A DNA stretch of 64,000 bases from an uncultured Oscillospiraceae bacterium (GCA_934481445.1 CAKSPC010000003.1:24934-88933); one strand, 5' to 3'; shown: positions 7,557 to 16,376, counted from the first letter of the stretch. Made by a program: numbers and translations. The notes: generated by a model not told the origin, from the sequence alone.

Positions 7557-8306
7557 TCACTCCTCCGTCGCATCCACAACAGAAACAGGATCTATCCACT
7601 TACCGCCCTGCTTCACCCCGAGGTGCAGGTGCGGCTGCTGCACTATCTCGCTCTGGCAGGTATCCGAGGTCTTTCCGATGATCTCCCCCTGCTTCACCTG
7701 CTGTCCCGCCTTTACATTAAGCTCCTTCGCAAGCCCGCAATAATGCATCTCCAGTCCGTTTGACTGCTCCACGATGACATACACGCCCCACAGCGGATCA
7801 TCCTTTATCTCCCTGACCACGCCCTCGGACATGGATTTGACATCCGTGCCGAGTTCGCAGAGAATATCGCACCCGTCGTGCGTTTTCCACACCCCGAGGG
7901 TTTCCGACTTGACAAGCTCGCCGTTGCTGAACGGATGAGATATCTCACCGTCAACCGGCATGATATTTCCTATCTCCGCGGTGACGGGCTTGTTGACCTC
8001 TTCCGCTTCGGAAGTTGCGTTTTCCTTGGCGGGCTCGGCGGGGATATTCACCTCGGCGGCCTCGGAGGTATCGCGGGGGATATCGGCGGTGCTGTTGTTT
8101 ACCTCGGCGGCTGTGTCGTCGTCCGCCTTGGAGGAGAACACCCATGTGTTGGAGCCGGTTTCCTGCGTGTTTGTTGGGATAAGGCGCTGCATGGCGCTGT
8201 TGTATGCGGTTATCATAGCCGCGCCGACTGCGCATATTCCTATTGCCGAGGCGATGGCAAGCCCCTTTCCGCTGAGGTTTTTCTTTGATCTGTTGTTATT
8301 TTTCAT
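7557..8306 (-). CDS. spoIIQ: M23/LytM endopeptidase-fold protein, SpoIIQ-type
   Basis: A 249-residue protein with one N-terminal membrane anchor (about residues 16-35), a Ser/Glu/Ala-rich spacer (50-112) and a C-terminal LytM domain (about 115-245). SpoIIQ sits in the forespore membrane and binds SpoIIIAH of the mother cell during engulfment. The run FSNGELVKSETLGVWKTHDG is typical of clostridial SpoIIQ. All metal ligands of an active peptidase are present: H143-x3-D147 and H226-x-H228, unlike Bacillus SpoIIQ which has lost the first histidine. A sigma-F-like promoter upstream supports the call. A general cell-wall M23 peptidase is the alternative. Confidence 0.72.
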   Translation of the reverse strand: MKNNNRSKKNLSGKGLAIASAIGICAVGAAMITAYNSAMQRLIPTNTQETGSNTWVFSSKADDDTAAEVNNSTADIPRDTSEAAEVNIPAEPAKENATSEAEEVNKPVTAEIGNIMPVDGEISHPFSNGELVKSETLGVWKTHDGCDILCELGTDVKSMSEGVVREIKDDPLWGVYVIVEQSNGLEMHYCGLAKELNVKAGQQVKQGEIIGKTSDTCQSEIVQQPHLHLGVKQGGKWIDPVSVVDATEE

Positions 8307-8361
8307 GACCGATGTTCCTTTCGATATAGATTGTATGGACGCCCTTTTTCGGGTTTGCTGA

Positions 8362-8390
8362 TATTTTTGCCTGTTTAATGGGTTTTATTC
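8362..8390 (-). promoter_or_regulatory. Possible sigma-F/sigma-G promoter of the SpoIIQ-like gene
   Basis: On the minus strand GAATA (8390-8386, fits GHATR) is followed after 14 bp by GGCAAAAATA (8371-8362), which fits the forespore -10 pattern GGnnAnAnTA. It is about 55 nt upstream of the start codon. No good sigma-A promoter is present in this leader. Confidence 0.4.
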
Positions 8391-8424
8391 ATACAAAAAA
8401 TACCGGAACATTTAGTCTTTCTGC

Positions 8425-8656
8425 CGCCCACACACGCGGCCGAGGTCTGCCTTTCGTCTTTGCGGCGCTCAAAACACGCGGTCAAGGGGCCGAGCCCCTT
8501 GCAGGTCGAGGGCAGAGCCCTCGTCGCCACCGCAGTGGCGAAACACCCCACGCACGGAAAATTTCAAGCAGTGAAAGCTTAAAGTGGCAACGTTAACCCG
8601 ACTCCCAAGGCGCTAAAGGGGGCGTGGGGGGAAAACAAGAGTTTTCCCCCCACAGT
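8425..8656 (-). repeat. Interspersed hairpin-rich repeat, copy d
   Basis: Reverse-oriented copy. It shows four successive hairpins: AAGGGGC/GCCCCTT (8483-8500 region), GAGGGC/GCCCTC, CGCCAC/GTGGCG and the main GTGGGGGGAAAAC hairpin (8624-8654), with the GAAATTTTCCGTGCGTGGGG-type and GGGTTAACGTTGCC segments between them. The gap 8391-8731 holds this copy and no gene. Confidence 0.8.
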
Positions 8657-8731
8657 TTGTTTAAATTATCTGCCATTTGGATTTTTCGATATACTGTGGA
8701 GGAATAAGCTCCACAATCCTCCCCGCCGAAT

Positions 8732-9553
8732 TCAATCCAACATCTTAAAATCAACAATTTCGGCGCTGACCCATGTGTTCGAAATTTCGCTGTACTTTAC
8801 ACAAAGATTATCCAGCGTCAGCGAAACGTGCTCAAGGCGGCTGTCGCCGTCGAAGATATCGAACGCGGCGTTTTTCTCGGCGCCGCCGAGATCGACGGTA
8901 AGGGGCGCGTAAAATAACTGATCCTCAAACATATACACATCAGGTTTCGTCTTAAAAGGTATCGGCATTCCGCTCCAGCCGTCCCCGCTCGGAACAAACC
9001 GAATATCCCCCTCCGAAAAATACGCTTCGTCCTTTCCGCAGAGATAAGCATATCCCGTAACGTTCAGTTCCCCGTCAAAGGAAAGCGTGCTCTCCTGCAA
9101 AAAGTTTTCGCCGCTGTCGGTGACAGCATATGTTGTTTTTGCTTCGGTGCAGGTAAGTCCCGCGGCGGTATCACCAACATCCATGCGGAAATATTTCAGC
9201 TTGCTCGAATCCTCTAATGACAGAAAATAATCATACATATCATCGCCGAAAAGCTCGGGGGATTCTATCGAGTCATAGCATTTGCGGTCGAACAGACCTA
9301 TGTAGCCGTATCCGTTCAGAATGTAAAGATCGCCGTCCTGTTCTCCGCCGGTAAGCTCTATGTTGTTATATATCTCCGGGTCGAATACATAGTCGCCTGA
9401 TTCGGAGGTGGGCGCTTCGGAAATCTCGGATGTTTCGGAGATGTCAGAAGTATTAGACGGACTGTCGGAAACCTGCGATGATGTCTGCTGCGTGTTGCAG
9501 GCTGTCAGGGAAAGCGTTATGGCTGCAAGGATGATGAGGGATAGTTTTTTCAT
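8732..9553 (-). CDS. Putative lipoprotein, unknown function
   Basis: A 273-residue exported protein. The N-terminus MKKLSLIILAAITLSLTAC is a lipoprotein signal with lipobox LTAC and Cys19 as lipidation site, followed by a Ser/Glu/Thr-rich linker (20-52). The remainder is an acidic, beta-rich domain with no motif I recognise. The ATG at 9553 is preferred over a frame opening 16 codons earlier because the signal peptide begins there and AGGTG precedes it. It follows the frameshifted secreted gene by 13 bp and may be cotranscribed with it. Confidence 0.85.
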   Translation of the reverse strand: MKKLSLIILAAITLSLTACNTQQTSSQVSDSPSNTSDISETSEISEAPTSESGDYVFDPEIYNNIELTGGEQDGDLYILNGYGYIGLFDRKCYDSIESPELFGDDMYDYFLSLEDSSKLKYFRMDVGDTAAGLTCTEAKTTYAVTDSGENFLQESTLSFDGELNVTGYAYLCGKDEAYFSEGDIRFVPSGDGWSGMPIPFKTKPDVYMFEDQLFYAPLTVDLGGAEKNAAFDIFDGDSRLEHVSLTLDNLCVKYSEISNTWVSAEIVDFKMLD

Positions 9554-9566
9554 TTTTTCACCTGTA

Positions 9567-10191
9567 TTAAACAAAATCGTCATAGCCGTATGTGTATTCA
9601 TCTCTGGTATAACACCAACGCACTTTATACATATGTTTCCTAAAATCCTTATATGAGTAGGTCTTTAAGGAAACATTGCAACAATTGTCCATATTTGCAT
9701 CATATACAGTAACAGTGTCATTTGTTAATGAATAATCGACAATAAATATTGCATGAGAGACATTGGTATTAGTCATTCCCTGAACATATGATTGGGACTT
9801 TGCTTTTTTTAAGAATGTTTCGATTTTCGCATCTGTGTCTAAAATATAATATTTCTGATAGTAATCACTCATACCGGCATAATCTACTTGAGCGTCATTG
9901 TACATATAATAGCAATATCTCGCAAATCCCACGCACTGTATTCCACCATTAAATTTTATGCATGTGCATTCTACGCTACTGTCATTGTGGCAATTGCAGG
10001 GTTTTCCGGTAGTTGAAAAATAAGAGCCATCCGGATATTTACTATGCAGCATTTTTATTGTTGTTGTCGATCTGTTCTGTAAGTAATTGTCAGTGTAGCT
10101 AACCCTGTCATCGGCTGTGGCGGAGAAAGATGTCAAAGCAACACCTAACGCAATAAGGAAAGAACTGATTTTTTTTGATAAATTTTTTCAT
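9567..10191 (-). pseudogene. Secreted cysteine-peptidase-like protein, frameshifted in the signal peptide
   Basis: A proper start exists at 10191 (GGAGG then ATG AAA AAA TTT ATC), but after codon 4 a run of eight A residues puts the frame out by one; with seven A the product would read MKKFIKKISSFLIALGVAL and continue into TSFSATA, a normal signal peptide with an AxA site. As the sequence stands only an internal Met at 10136 opens the 189-residue body. That body has a GGIQCVGFARY motif (Cys68 of the body), SHAIFIV (His128) and VYDAN, the Cys-His-Asn order of NlpC/CHAP-like cysteine peptidases; this is inference. It is rich in Tyr, Asn and Cys and more AT-rich than its neighbours. A slippage switch, a true null or a sequencing error would all fit. 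Confidence 0.7.
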
Positions 10192-10245
10192 AAATCCTCC
10201 TATAAGTTAAAATATACGAATAATGTTATATTGTTCGCTAATTGA

Positions 10246-10274
10246 ATTATACCATGTACCTAAATAAATGTCAA
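10246..10274 (-). promoter_or_regulatory. Consensus sigma-A promoter of the frameshifted secreted gene
   Basis: On the minus strand TTGACA (10274-10269) and TATAAT (10251-10246) are perfect and 17 bp apart. Start of transcription near 10239 gives a leader of about 48 nt. Confidence 0.85.
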
Positions 10275-10391
10275 TAGTTCTTAATGTAAAAATAATACTT
10301 GTAAAATTGTGAAATGTTACAAATAGTGGCGGGACTGTAAACACAGCCCCACCGCAAAAATAATATATAAAAAGGGAGAAAAATGAAACTG

Positions 10392-11069
10392 TCAGCCTAA
10401 AATTCCGCGCCATTGCTCCACGTCAAGCCCCTGCGACATACGCATCGAATAGGAATGTTCCCCGTCCGTCCATATGGCAAGAATATATTCCCCGTCGGCG
10501 CCTTTGAGTGTTACGGAGCGCCCGTTCATCTCCTCGGTCACGACATCGGGATATTCCTCAAAATCCCCCGAATTATCCTCCGTCCCGACGGATTTTCGGT
10601 AGCAGGCGGTCATATCTCCGCCGCTGTAAGTTGCTTCGGCTATTTCGTTGAACAGGTTGTAATATTCCGCGCTCTCCACCTCGAACGGAAGCGAAGTCGG
10701 GTCGGTGAATTCAAACCCTATCGACCGTGAAAGTTCCTCGGCGGAGGCACATTCCTCGGGGGCGAACATTATATCCACTTTTCCGCCGAGTTCATCGTCT
10801 GCTTCGCCGCTGCCATCGACGGAAGCACCCACCGTAACATCCGGGTCGCTGCTGTCTGTGTTCCCGCCGGATACGCCGATTCCGTCGTTCATCAGCTTTG
10901 GCACGATCATGACTGCCGCCAGCGCGACAACAAGGCACGCCGCAAAGGGCATTGCCCTCATATAAAGCGGGGCGGGTCTTTTTCGGCGGGATTTTACCGC
11001 AGCCATAACGCGGTCGTGCATTTCCTCGTCGACTTTGATCTTATCCATGGCTTCGTTGTATTTATTCAA
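10392..11069 (-). CDS. Anti-sigma factor-like membrane protein with DUF4367-like C-terminal domain
   Basis: A 225-residue single-pass protein: a short cytoplasmic N-terminus (1-36), one membrane segment (about 38-60) and an extracytoplasmic part. Its start overlaps the sigma-factor stop by 8 nt, the usual arrangement of an ECF sigma factor with its anti-sigma factor. The C-terminal part (about 108-225: ...SIGFEFTDPTSLPF...VTLKGADGEYILAIWTDGEHSY) resembles the C-terminal domain of the lipoprotein encoded at the start of the same operon. No zinc-binding HxxxCxxC is present, so it would not be a ZAS-type anti-sigma factor. The regulatory role is inferred from context and topology. Confidence 0.75.
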   Translation of the reverse strand: MNKYNEAMDKIKVDEEMHDRVMAAVKSRRKRPAPLYMRAMPFAACLVVALAAVMIVPKLMNDGIGVSGGNTDSSDPDVTVGASVDGSGEADDELGGKVDIMFAPEECASAEELSRSIGFEFTDPTSLPFEVESAEYYNLFNEIAEATYSGGDMTACYRKSVGTEDNSGDFEEYPDVVTEEMNGRSVTLKGADGEYILAIWTDGEHSYSMRMSQGLDVEQWRGILG

Positions 11070-11652
11070 AATCGTACGCCTCCTTCAGAACAGATTTTAA
11101 CTGCTCTCGCCCGCGTTTGAGCAGGGAGCGTACCGTCGATTCGTTTTTGCCGAGTATCTTCGCGGCCTGCGCCGTGGAGAAACCCTCGTAATAAAACAGG
11201 TGTATCGCCTCGCGGTACTTGACGGGCAGGTTTTTTACGGCTTCCCACACAAAGGAGAGGTCCTCGCGGTGCTCCGCGGCGAGGGTTTCGTCCAGCTCGT
11301 CGGAGGGATGGCGCTTGCCGAATGCAAGGCGGTTTTTCGCGAGATTTGCCGCAACATGCAGCAGCCATGCCTTTTCGTGCCCCTCGTCGTTGAAGCGGCG
11401 GGGGCTGTCGAGGTATTTTATCATGGTTTCCTGCAGGATATCCTCTGCTTCCTCCATGCTGTGGAGATACATATATGCATAGCGCAGGATGTTGTTTCCG
11501 TACTGGCGGAAAACGCGCTCCGCCTGTGCGTCCGCTTCCGCGTCGTAAGCCTGCTCCTCGCGCTGCTCCGCCGCCGCGGCGTTCATTATCGCAAGGCGTA
11601 TCCTGTCTAAAATTCGTGTGAATATCGAGCCGTAAATTCCTGCTGCTGTCAT
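11062..11652 (-). CDS. RNA polymerase sigma factor, ECF subfamily
   Basis: A 196-residue sigma-70 family protein with region 2 (FRQYGNNILRYAYMYLHSMEEAEDILQETMIKYL, about residues 48-82) and region 4 (LPVKYREAIHLFYYEGFSTAQAAKILGKNESTVRSLLKRGREQLKSVL, about 142-190). The N-terminal extension of about 40 residues rich in Ala and Glu is longer than usual; an internal Met at 11586 is a possible alternative start. The ATG at 11652 has AGGTG about 8 nt upstream. It lies between a lipoprotein gene and its anti-sigma partner in one operon. Target promoters are unknown. Confidence 0.93.
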   Translation of the reverse strand: MTAAGIYGSIFTRILDRIRLAIMNAAAAEQREEQAYDAEADAQAERVFRQYGNNILRYAYMYLHSMEEAEDILQETMIKYLDSPRRFNDEGHEKAWLLHVAANLAKNRLAFGKRHPSDELDETLAAEHREDLSFVWEAVKNLPVKYREAIHLFYYEGFSTAQAAKILGKNESTVRSLLKRGREQLKSVLKEAYDFE

Positions 11653-11680
11653 AAATTACACCTGCCGTCTGTCTGTTGGA

Positions 11681-12298
11681 TTATTTTGCCGCGGATATCG
11701 CGGTGGTCGCCGTGTTCTCGGAAATTCCGTCGGCGGAGTAGAGCGCGTAAGTATATCCGTCGTTTTCCCAGATCGCGGAGAACACCTTTTCGTCGTTTTC
11801 ACGCAGGGTTACGGAGACATCGCCCACGCCTGCGCCGATTTCCGTATAGGAGTTGCAGTCGCCGCTGATGTCGCCGCTGCCCGCTGCCTTGCGGAGGGAT
11901 ACCGCGTTGTCGCCGTAAGTTACCTCAATTATGCCCGAGCCGTCGATAACGACATAGGATGTGGGTTTGTTTCCGTCGATCTCATCGGGGACTGCGAAAT
12001 CAAAGCCTGCGGCTGCTTCGGCGTCCGCGAGGGTCTTGTATTCGATGAGAGGATTGGGTATCTGAACGGTTTCGCCGCCTAAAACTGCGTTCTCGTCGCC
12101 GGTGAAATCTTCGCCGCCGAAGATACCCATTTCGCCGTTGTTGTCGGTGGGTATTACGGGTTCATCGGAGGTGACGTGGCTTACGCTTTTAATATCATCC
12201 CCCGCTGTGCCCTCGATATCCTTTGCGTTGTCGGAGGTACATCCCGTAAGTGCTGCGGTGATGACTGCCGCTGTGAATAATGCGATATACTTTTTCAT
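11681..12298 (-). CDS. Lipoprotein with DUF4367-like domain, first gene of the sigma-factor operon
   Basis: A 205-residue exported lipoprotein: signal MKKYIALFTAAVITAALTGC with lipobox LTGC, an acidic linker to about residue 75, then a domain (ADAEAAAGFDFAVPDEI...VTYGDNAVSLRKAAGSGDISGDCNSYTEIG...VSVTLRENDEKVFSAIWENDGYTYAL). This domain parallels the extracytoplasmic domain of the anti-sigma factor two genes on, in the order of the GFDF/GFEF, RK-G, T-L and AIW-DG-Y positions. It ends 28 bp before the sigma factor. A sensor or competitor role in envelope-stress control is a reasonable inference, not demonstrated. The ATG at 12298 is preferred over one three codons upstream. Confidence 0.82.
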   Translation of the reverse strand: MKKYIALFTAAVITAALTGCTSDNAKDIEGTAGDDIKSVSHVTSDEPVIPTDNNGEMGIFGGEDFTGDENAVLGGETVQIPNPLIEYKTLADAEAAAGFDFAVPDEIDGNKPTSYVVIDGSGIIEVTYGDNAVSLRKAAGSGDISGDCNSYTEIGAGVGDVSVTLRENDEKVFSAIWENDGYTYALYSADGISENTATTAISAAK

Positions 12299-12389
12299 AA
12301 TTAACATTTCCTTTCTTGTCTGTGTGCGGATGTTTTATCCGTTCTGTAATGTACACAAACAAGCAAGCCGAAATGTTGCGTTTTTTCTG

Positions 12390-12425
12390 AAAAAATTTTC
12401 GGGCACAGTTTTCCGCGCCCGAAAA
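12390..12425 (-). terminator. Rho-independent terminator of the EAL operon
   Basis: Nine-bp stem TTTTCGGGC/GCCCGAAAA (12425-12417 and 12404-12396 on the minus strand) followed by a T-rich tract, directly after the stop codon at 12430. Confidence 0.75.
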
Positions 12426-12429
12426 TATA

Positions 12430-15400
12430 TCACTTGTTCTCTATTTTCACCTTGTCCGCGGCGGCGATAAGCTTTTCGAAATCCGCGGAGGGCATGGGCT
12501 TGAAGTAATAATAGCCCTGTATCATGTCGCAGCCGAGCCCGCGCAGGAACTTCACCTGCTCCACGGTTTCGACGCCCTCGGATACGGTTTCGAGGTTAAG
12601 GCTCTTCGCCAGCGTTACCACGGAGGAGATTACCTTTTTATTCTTGTCGGTAAGCTCGTTCTTTAGGAAGAATCCGCCGTCTATCTTCAGCGTATCGAAC
12701 GGCAGCAGCGTGATGAGGTTCAGCGAGGAATATCCCGAGCCGAAATCGTCCACGGAAATGCGGAAGCCCGTTGCCTTGAGCCTTGTCATAACCTCGACCA
12801 GCTTGTTTATGTTCTCGGTCAGCAGGCTCTCGGTTATCTCCAGCTCTATCTTCTCATGCGGCACGCCGAGGCTGTCTACAAGGGCGCTCAGCTTGTCCGC
12901 AAAGGAATCGTCCCTGAGATGGTGGCGGCTTACGTTGAGGGATATCAGCGGAACATCGATGTTGTTGCGCAGCCAGCGCTTGATATCCGCGATGGACTGC
13001 CTGTATATCGCGAAATCCATATCCGCGATGAAGCCGTTTTCCTCGAAAACGGGCACGAATCTTCCCGGGGAGATTATCTCGCCGTCGGGACGTATCCAGC
13101 GCACCAGAGCTTCGGCGCCGACTATTTTTCCGGTGGCGATGCTTACCTTGGGCTGATAATAAACCTTGAATTCGCCGTTGTCGAGGGCGTCGGTCATGTG
13201 CTCCTCGATATAGCGGCGCTCCCGCAGGTCCTTGCGAAGCTTGCTGTCGTATTCCGCGATGAGATTTTCGTGGATATACGCCATGTTCTTTATGGTTTTC
13301 TGCGCGGTGAGAGCGCGGTCGAGTGCCGCCATTATTCCCAGCGGCTCTTCGCCCATATTGCACACGCCCGCAACAAGGTATATCTGTGTTTCGCAGCGCT
13401 CGTACACCTGCTTCTGTATGCTTGCAAGGAGCTGATTAAGGCGCACGTTAAGGTCGCTGCTGCTGTGGTTTTTATAAAGCGTTACAAAGCGGGAACCTTC
13501 GGAGCGGCAGACAAGCTCACCCGTCCCCGCGGAGCGCTCGAGGATATCCGCCACGGCTATCAGCACGGAGTTGCCGAATTCGTAGCCCCTGTCCTCGTTT
13601 ATTCCGCGGAAGCCGGCAATGTTTATTGCCGTGACGAAATACCCGTCGGTGCCGCCTGCGGTCATGCGCATGGCCTCGGCGGAGAATGCGTCCAGCGTGA
13701 TAAGCCCCGTCAGCGTATCGGTGTTCTGTATCCTGCCGAGGCAGTCGTTGATGTCCGTCATGCTTATGATATACCGCTGTCCGCCGCAGAGGTCGTTGTT
13801 GACCGAAGCGGTTATGTTCAGCCAGCGGCGCTCGGTTTCGTCGTAGAATGCCACGGAAGCGCTGGGCTGGCCTTTTTTCAGCTTGCGCGCGGGGCATTCG
13901 CGGCAGGGCTCGTCCCTGCCCCTTACCTTTTTGTAGCAGATGTCGCCGTGGTTAAGGTTGTAGTGCGCCGCCGCGTTGTCACCGACATAATCCACCTCGT
14001 ATGTTTTTGGGTCAATGGTGAAGCCCTCAAGGCGGTGGTCGGTCTTTACGGCGCTTTCAAACGCAAGCTTCTGCATGATGCTGCTGTCGCGCTCGCGCAT
14101 GGAATACATCTCATAAAGAGCATTCTTTATCAGCAGAAGCAGGTTCTCATCCGTTTCCTGGAACGTTATCATGCTGGTGGAGGCAAACACAAAGTACAGC
14201 ATTACCGTGCCGTTGAGTTTTACGCAGCGTATCTCGGCACATTCCGCGCCGTTTATAAGTTTAAATCCATTTACAGCGCCGTTCTGAATCTGCTTGTCCA
14301 GCCAGAGCTTTTCCTCTGCGCCGAATGCGTCGGAAAGCTCCTCGTTGGTGCAGGTCTGCTCGATATCGGGGCAGGCGTCGTCCGTTTCACCGGATGCATT
14401 GTATGTGATATGGCGGAAAAATCCGTCTGTTTCAAGGCTGTATACGGAAACGTTCGTAACGCCGACATATTCCGCGGCGCTGCGGAACGCCTGACACATA
14501 AGACCAATGCGGCGCTCGGAGTCAGAAAGCGCGCCGAAAACAAGGTCGTATATTCTCTCCGCGCCGGCAAGCAGACTGTGGCTTTCCTTTTCGGAAATAT
14601 CACCGTGGAAGAAGCCGGAATTGTATATCTGCATGGAGCCGGAGTAGTGCATATACCCGTTTCCGCCCTTTTTCACGGCGGCGGACATTGCCGCGAACGC
14701 CTCTGCGTAGGCGGTGCGGTATTTCTTGTCGGGCTTCAGCATGGTTAAGCCCGCGCTTATGGTGACCATTCCCCCCGCCATGGGATAATCGCTCACGGTG
14801 AAGATAATTCTCGCGGCGATGTCGTTCAGCGCTTCAACGCTGGTATATCTCGCAAAGAAAACGAACTCGCCGTCCCCTTTCCTTGCGGCAATGCTGTCGT
14901 GCTCGCAGGCGCTGATATTCGCGAGGATCTTTCCTATGTTCTTCTGGACCAGATCGGAATAATCCTTTCCGCCGTGCTGTGCCAGTTCCGCGAATTTATC
15001 TATGCGCAGGACGATAAGCGCCGCGCTTTTGTATCTGTTGGAGCCGCTTTTGCGTTCGTCGAACAGTTCCATGAAAGTGTCCATGGTGTAAAGCCCCGTC
15101 AGCTTGTCGCGGCGGTTGTCGGTGGTTTCGCCGATGCCGCCCTTTTCGTCGGTGACGTCAAGGGTGCGCCCTACGACTTTGATGGGCTTTCCGTTGTCGT
15201 CGTAGACAGTTTTGCCTTCGTATCTGAACCACACAAGGTCGCAGTCGTCGTTGACGCAGCGCACGTCGCAGCCGACTTCCTTGTCGCCGCGCTCCATCGC
15301 GTCGCAGAAGCGGTTGAACACGGGGATATCCTCGGCGTAGACGCTTCCCCAGCTTATTACCGTATCGCGGAAGTGTATGATAGGGTCGAGGTGTGATTCA

Positions 15401-15609
15401 TACCGCCCGCCCAGCTTTTTGTACTGATAGCAGATGTCCTCGGCGATGTCGTATTCCCACAGTCCGAAGTTGGAATACTCCGACGATATCTTTACACGCA
15501 GCTGCTCCGCCCTCACGCGGATTTTCAGTCTGTTTATCTCTTCTTCGGCGGCATTCAGCTCGGCGCGAAGATCCTTTGTTTCGTTCGCGTTTGTTACAGC
15601 GTCAGTCAT
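12430..15609 (-). CDS. PAS-GGDEF-PAS-GGDEF-EAL cyclic-di-GMP phosphodiesterase
   Basis: A 1059-residue soluble signalling protein. Order: short coiled coil (about 10-40), PAS-like sensor (60-150), degenerate GGDEF (about 160-320, motif RKGDGEF), a GAF-like region, a second PAS-like segment holding CRECPARKLKKG, a second degenerate GGDEF (about 640-800, motif SEGSRF) and a C-terminal EAL domain (about 810-1050). The EAL domain keeps EALVRW, LNVSRHHL, EITES, DDFGSGYSSL, KIDGGF and EGVET, so it should hydrolyse c-di-GMP, while neither GGDEF domain looks catalytic. The start is set at ATG 15609 with AGAGGTG upstream; a TTG six codons earlier is the alternative. It is the last gene of a three-gene operon. 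Confidence 0.93.
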   Translation of the reverse strand: MTDAVTNANETKDLRAELNAAEEEINRLKIRVRAEQLRVKISSEYSNFGLWEYDIAEDICYQYKKLGGRYESHLDPIIHFRDTVISWGSVYAEDIPVFNRFCDAMERGDKEVGCDVRCVNDDCDLVWFRYEGKTVYDDNGKPIKVVGRTLDVTDEKGGIGETTDNRRDKLTGLYTMDTFMELFDERKSGSNRYKSAALIVLRIDKFAELAQHGGKDYSDLVQKNIGKILANISACEHDSIAARKGDGEFVFFARYTSVEALNDIAARIIFTVSDYPMAGGMVTISAGLTMLKPDKKYRTAYAEAFAAMSAAVKKGGNGYMHYSGSMQIYNSGFFHGDISEKESHSLLAGAERIYDLVFGALSDSERRIGLMCQAFRSAAEYVGVTNVSVYSLETDGFFRHITYNASGETDDACPDIEQTCTNEELSDAFGAEEKLWLDKQIQNGAVNGFKLINGAECAEIRCVKLNGTVMLYFVFASTSMITFQETDENLLLLIKNALYEMYSMRERDSSIMQKLAFESAVKTDHRLEGFTIDPKTYEVDYVGDNAAAHYNLNHGDICYKKVRGRDEPCRECPARKLKKGQPSASVAFYDETERRWLNITASVNNDLCGGQRYIISMTDINDCLGRIQNTDTLTGLITLDAFSAEAMRMTAGGTDGYFVTAINIAGFRGINEDRGYEFGNSVLIAVADILERSAGTGELVCRSEGSRFVTLYKNHSSSDLNVRLNQLLASIQKQVYERCETQIYLVAGVCNMGEEPLGIMAALDRALTAQKTIKNMAYIHENLIAEYDSKLRKDLRERRYIEEHMTDALDNGEFKVYYQPKVSIATGKIVGAEALVRWIRPDGEIISPGRFVPVFEENGFIADMDFAIYRQSIADIKRWLRNNIDVPLISLNVSRHHLRDDSFADKLSALVDSLGVPHEKIELEITESLLTENINKLVEVMTRLKATGFRISVDDFGSGYSSLNLITLLPFDTLKIDGGFFLKNELTDKNKKVISSVVTLAKSLNLETVSEGVETVEQVKFLRGLGCDMIQGYYYFKPMPSADFEKLIAAADKVKIENK

Positions 15610-15623
15610 CCGTGTATCACCTC

Positions 15624-16376
15624 TCAAATAATCTGTGTCAGTTTTTCTGCGGCGAAATCAAGCGCCTCTGAAAGCTTTTCGGGCTGCATCATGCGGTGCC
15701 CTGTGCCGCGTATCATTTTCGCAGGGATGTCGTTCAGCCTTATGAATTTCTCGGTGTCGAGCCTGCTTACGAGCTCGTCGTTTTCGGCGTAGACAACGGA
15801 GATTTTCTCGCTGCTCCATTCCGCGCATTTTCTTACGCAGCTGTTTTCGGCAAGTTCCTCGTACAGCGAAAACGGGATCTGAAATTCCTCCGCCATACGC
15901 AGGGTGAAATGCCCCTGCTCCCGGGCTTTCTCCGCCGTTATGTCCGGGTCGGAGAGCCGCGCGGCGTTCACCAGAGAATTCGCCATATTTACTGCAGGCA
16001 CCCGCAGCACGGCGCGCTTGTACGGTGCGCTTCCCTCCGCCATGCGGAGAAGCGCTATGAACCCGCCGAAGCTTGTTGCGAAAACCCCGATATTGTCGGA
16101 GATATTCTCGCGGGCGAACCGCTCCGCCGTTTTCAGATCGGAAATGCATCCGCCGACGGACAGCCGCGAAAAATCATGCCCGCGATCCCCGTGCGCCTCC
16201 CAGTCGGGCGCGAGGACATCTATCCCCAGCGGGCAGAGCCGCTCGGCGAGAAGCGCTATAGCGCAGCTTTCCTTGCTGCCGCCGAAGCCGTGGAGGGCGA
16301 GCACCGCCGCACCGGCGCTTTCGGAAGCAAAGTGCTTCGCGGGTATGTTTTCTATGGTTGTGTATCGGATGGTCAT
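15624..16376 (-). CDS. Alpha/beta hydrolase
   Basis: A 250-residue alpha/beta-hydrolase-fold enzyme. LHGFGGSKE near residue 28 is the oxyanion-hole HGxxG region; ATSFGG near 105 is the nucleophile elbow with Ser (Ala replaces the first Gly of GxSxG); the acid is probably in VVYAENDELV and the histidine in GTGHRM near 228. No signal peptide, so cytoplasmic. Its start overlaps the stop of the upstream EAL gene by 4 nt and it ends 14 bp before the next EAL gene, so the three are cotranscribed. The substrate is unknown; an esterase or acyl hydrolase is likely. Confidence 0.9.
   Translation of the reverse strand: MTIRYTTIENIPAKHFASESAGAAVLALHGFGGSKESCAIALLAERLCPLGIDVLAPDWEAHGDRGHDFSRLSVGGCISDLKTAERFARENISDNIGVFATSFGGFIALLRMAEGSAPYKRAVLRVPAVNMANSLVNAARLSDPDITAEKAREQGHFTLRMAEEFQIPFSLYEELAENSCVRKCAEWSSEKISVVYAENDELVSRLDTEKFIRLNDIPAKMIRGTGHRMMQPEKLSEALDFAAEKLTQII

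Noticed and set aside
10207-10413. 68-codon minus-strand frame upstream of the frameshifted gene
   Set aside because: It covers the consensus promoter at 10246-10274 and has no ribosome-binding site.
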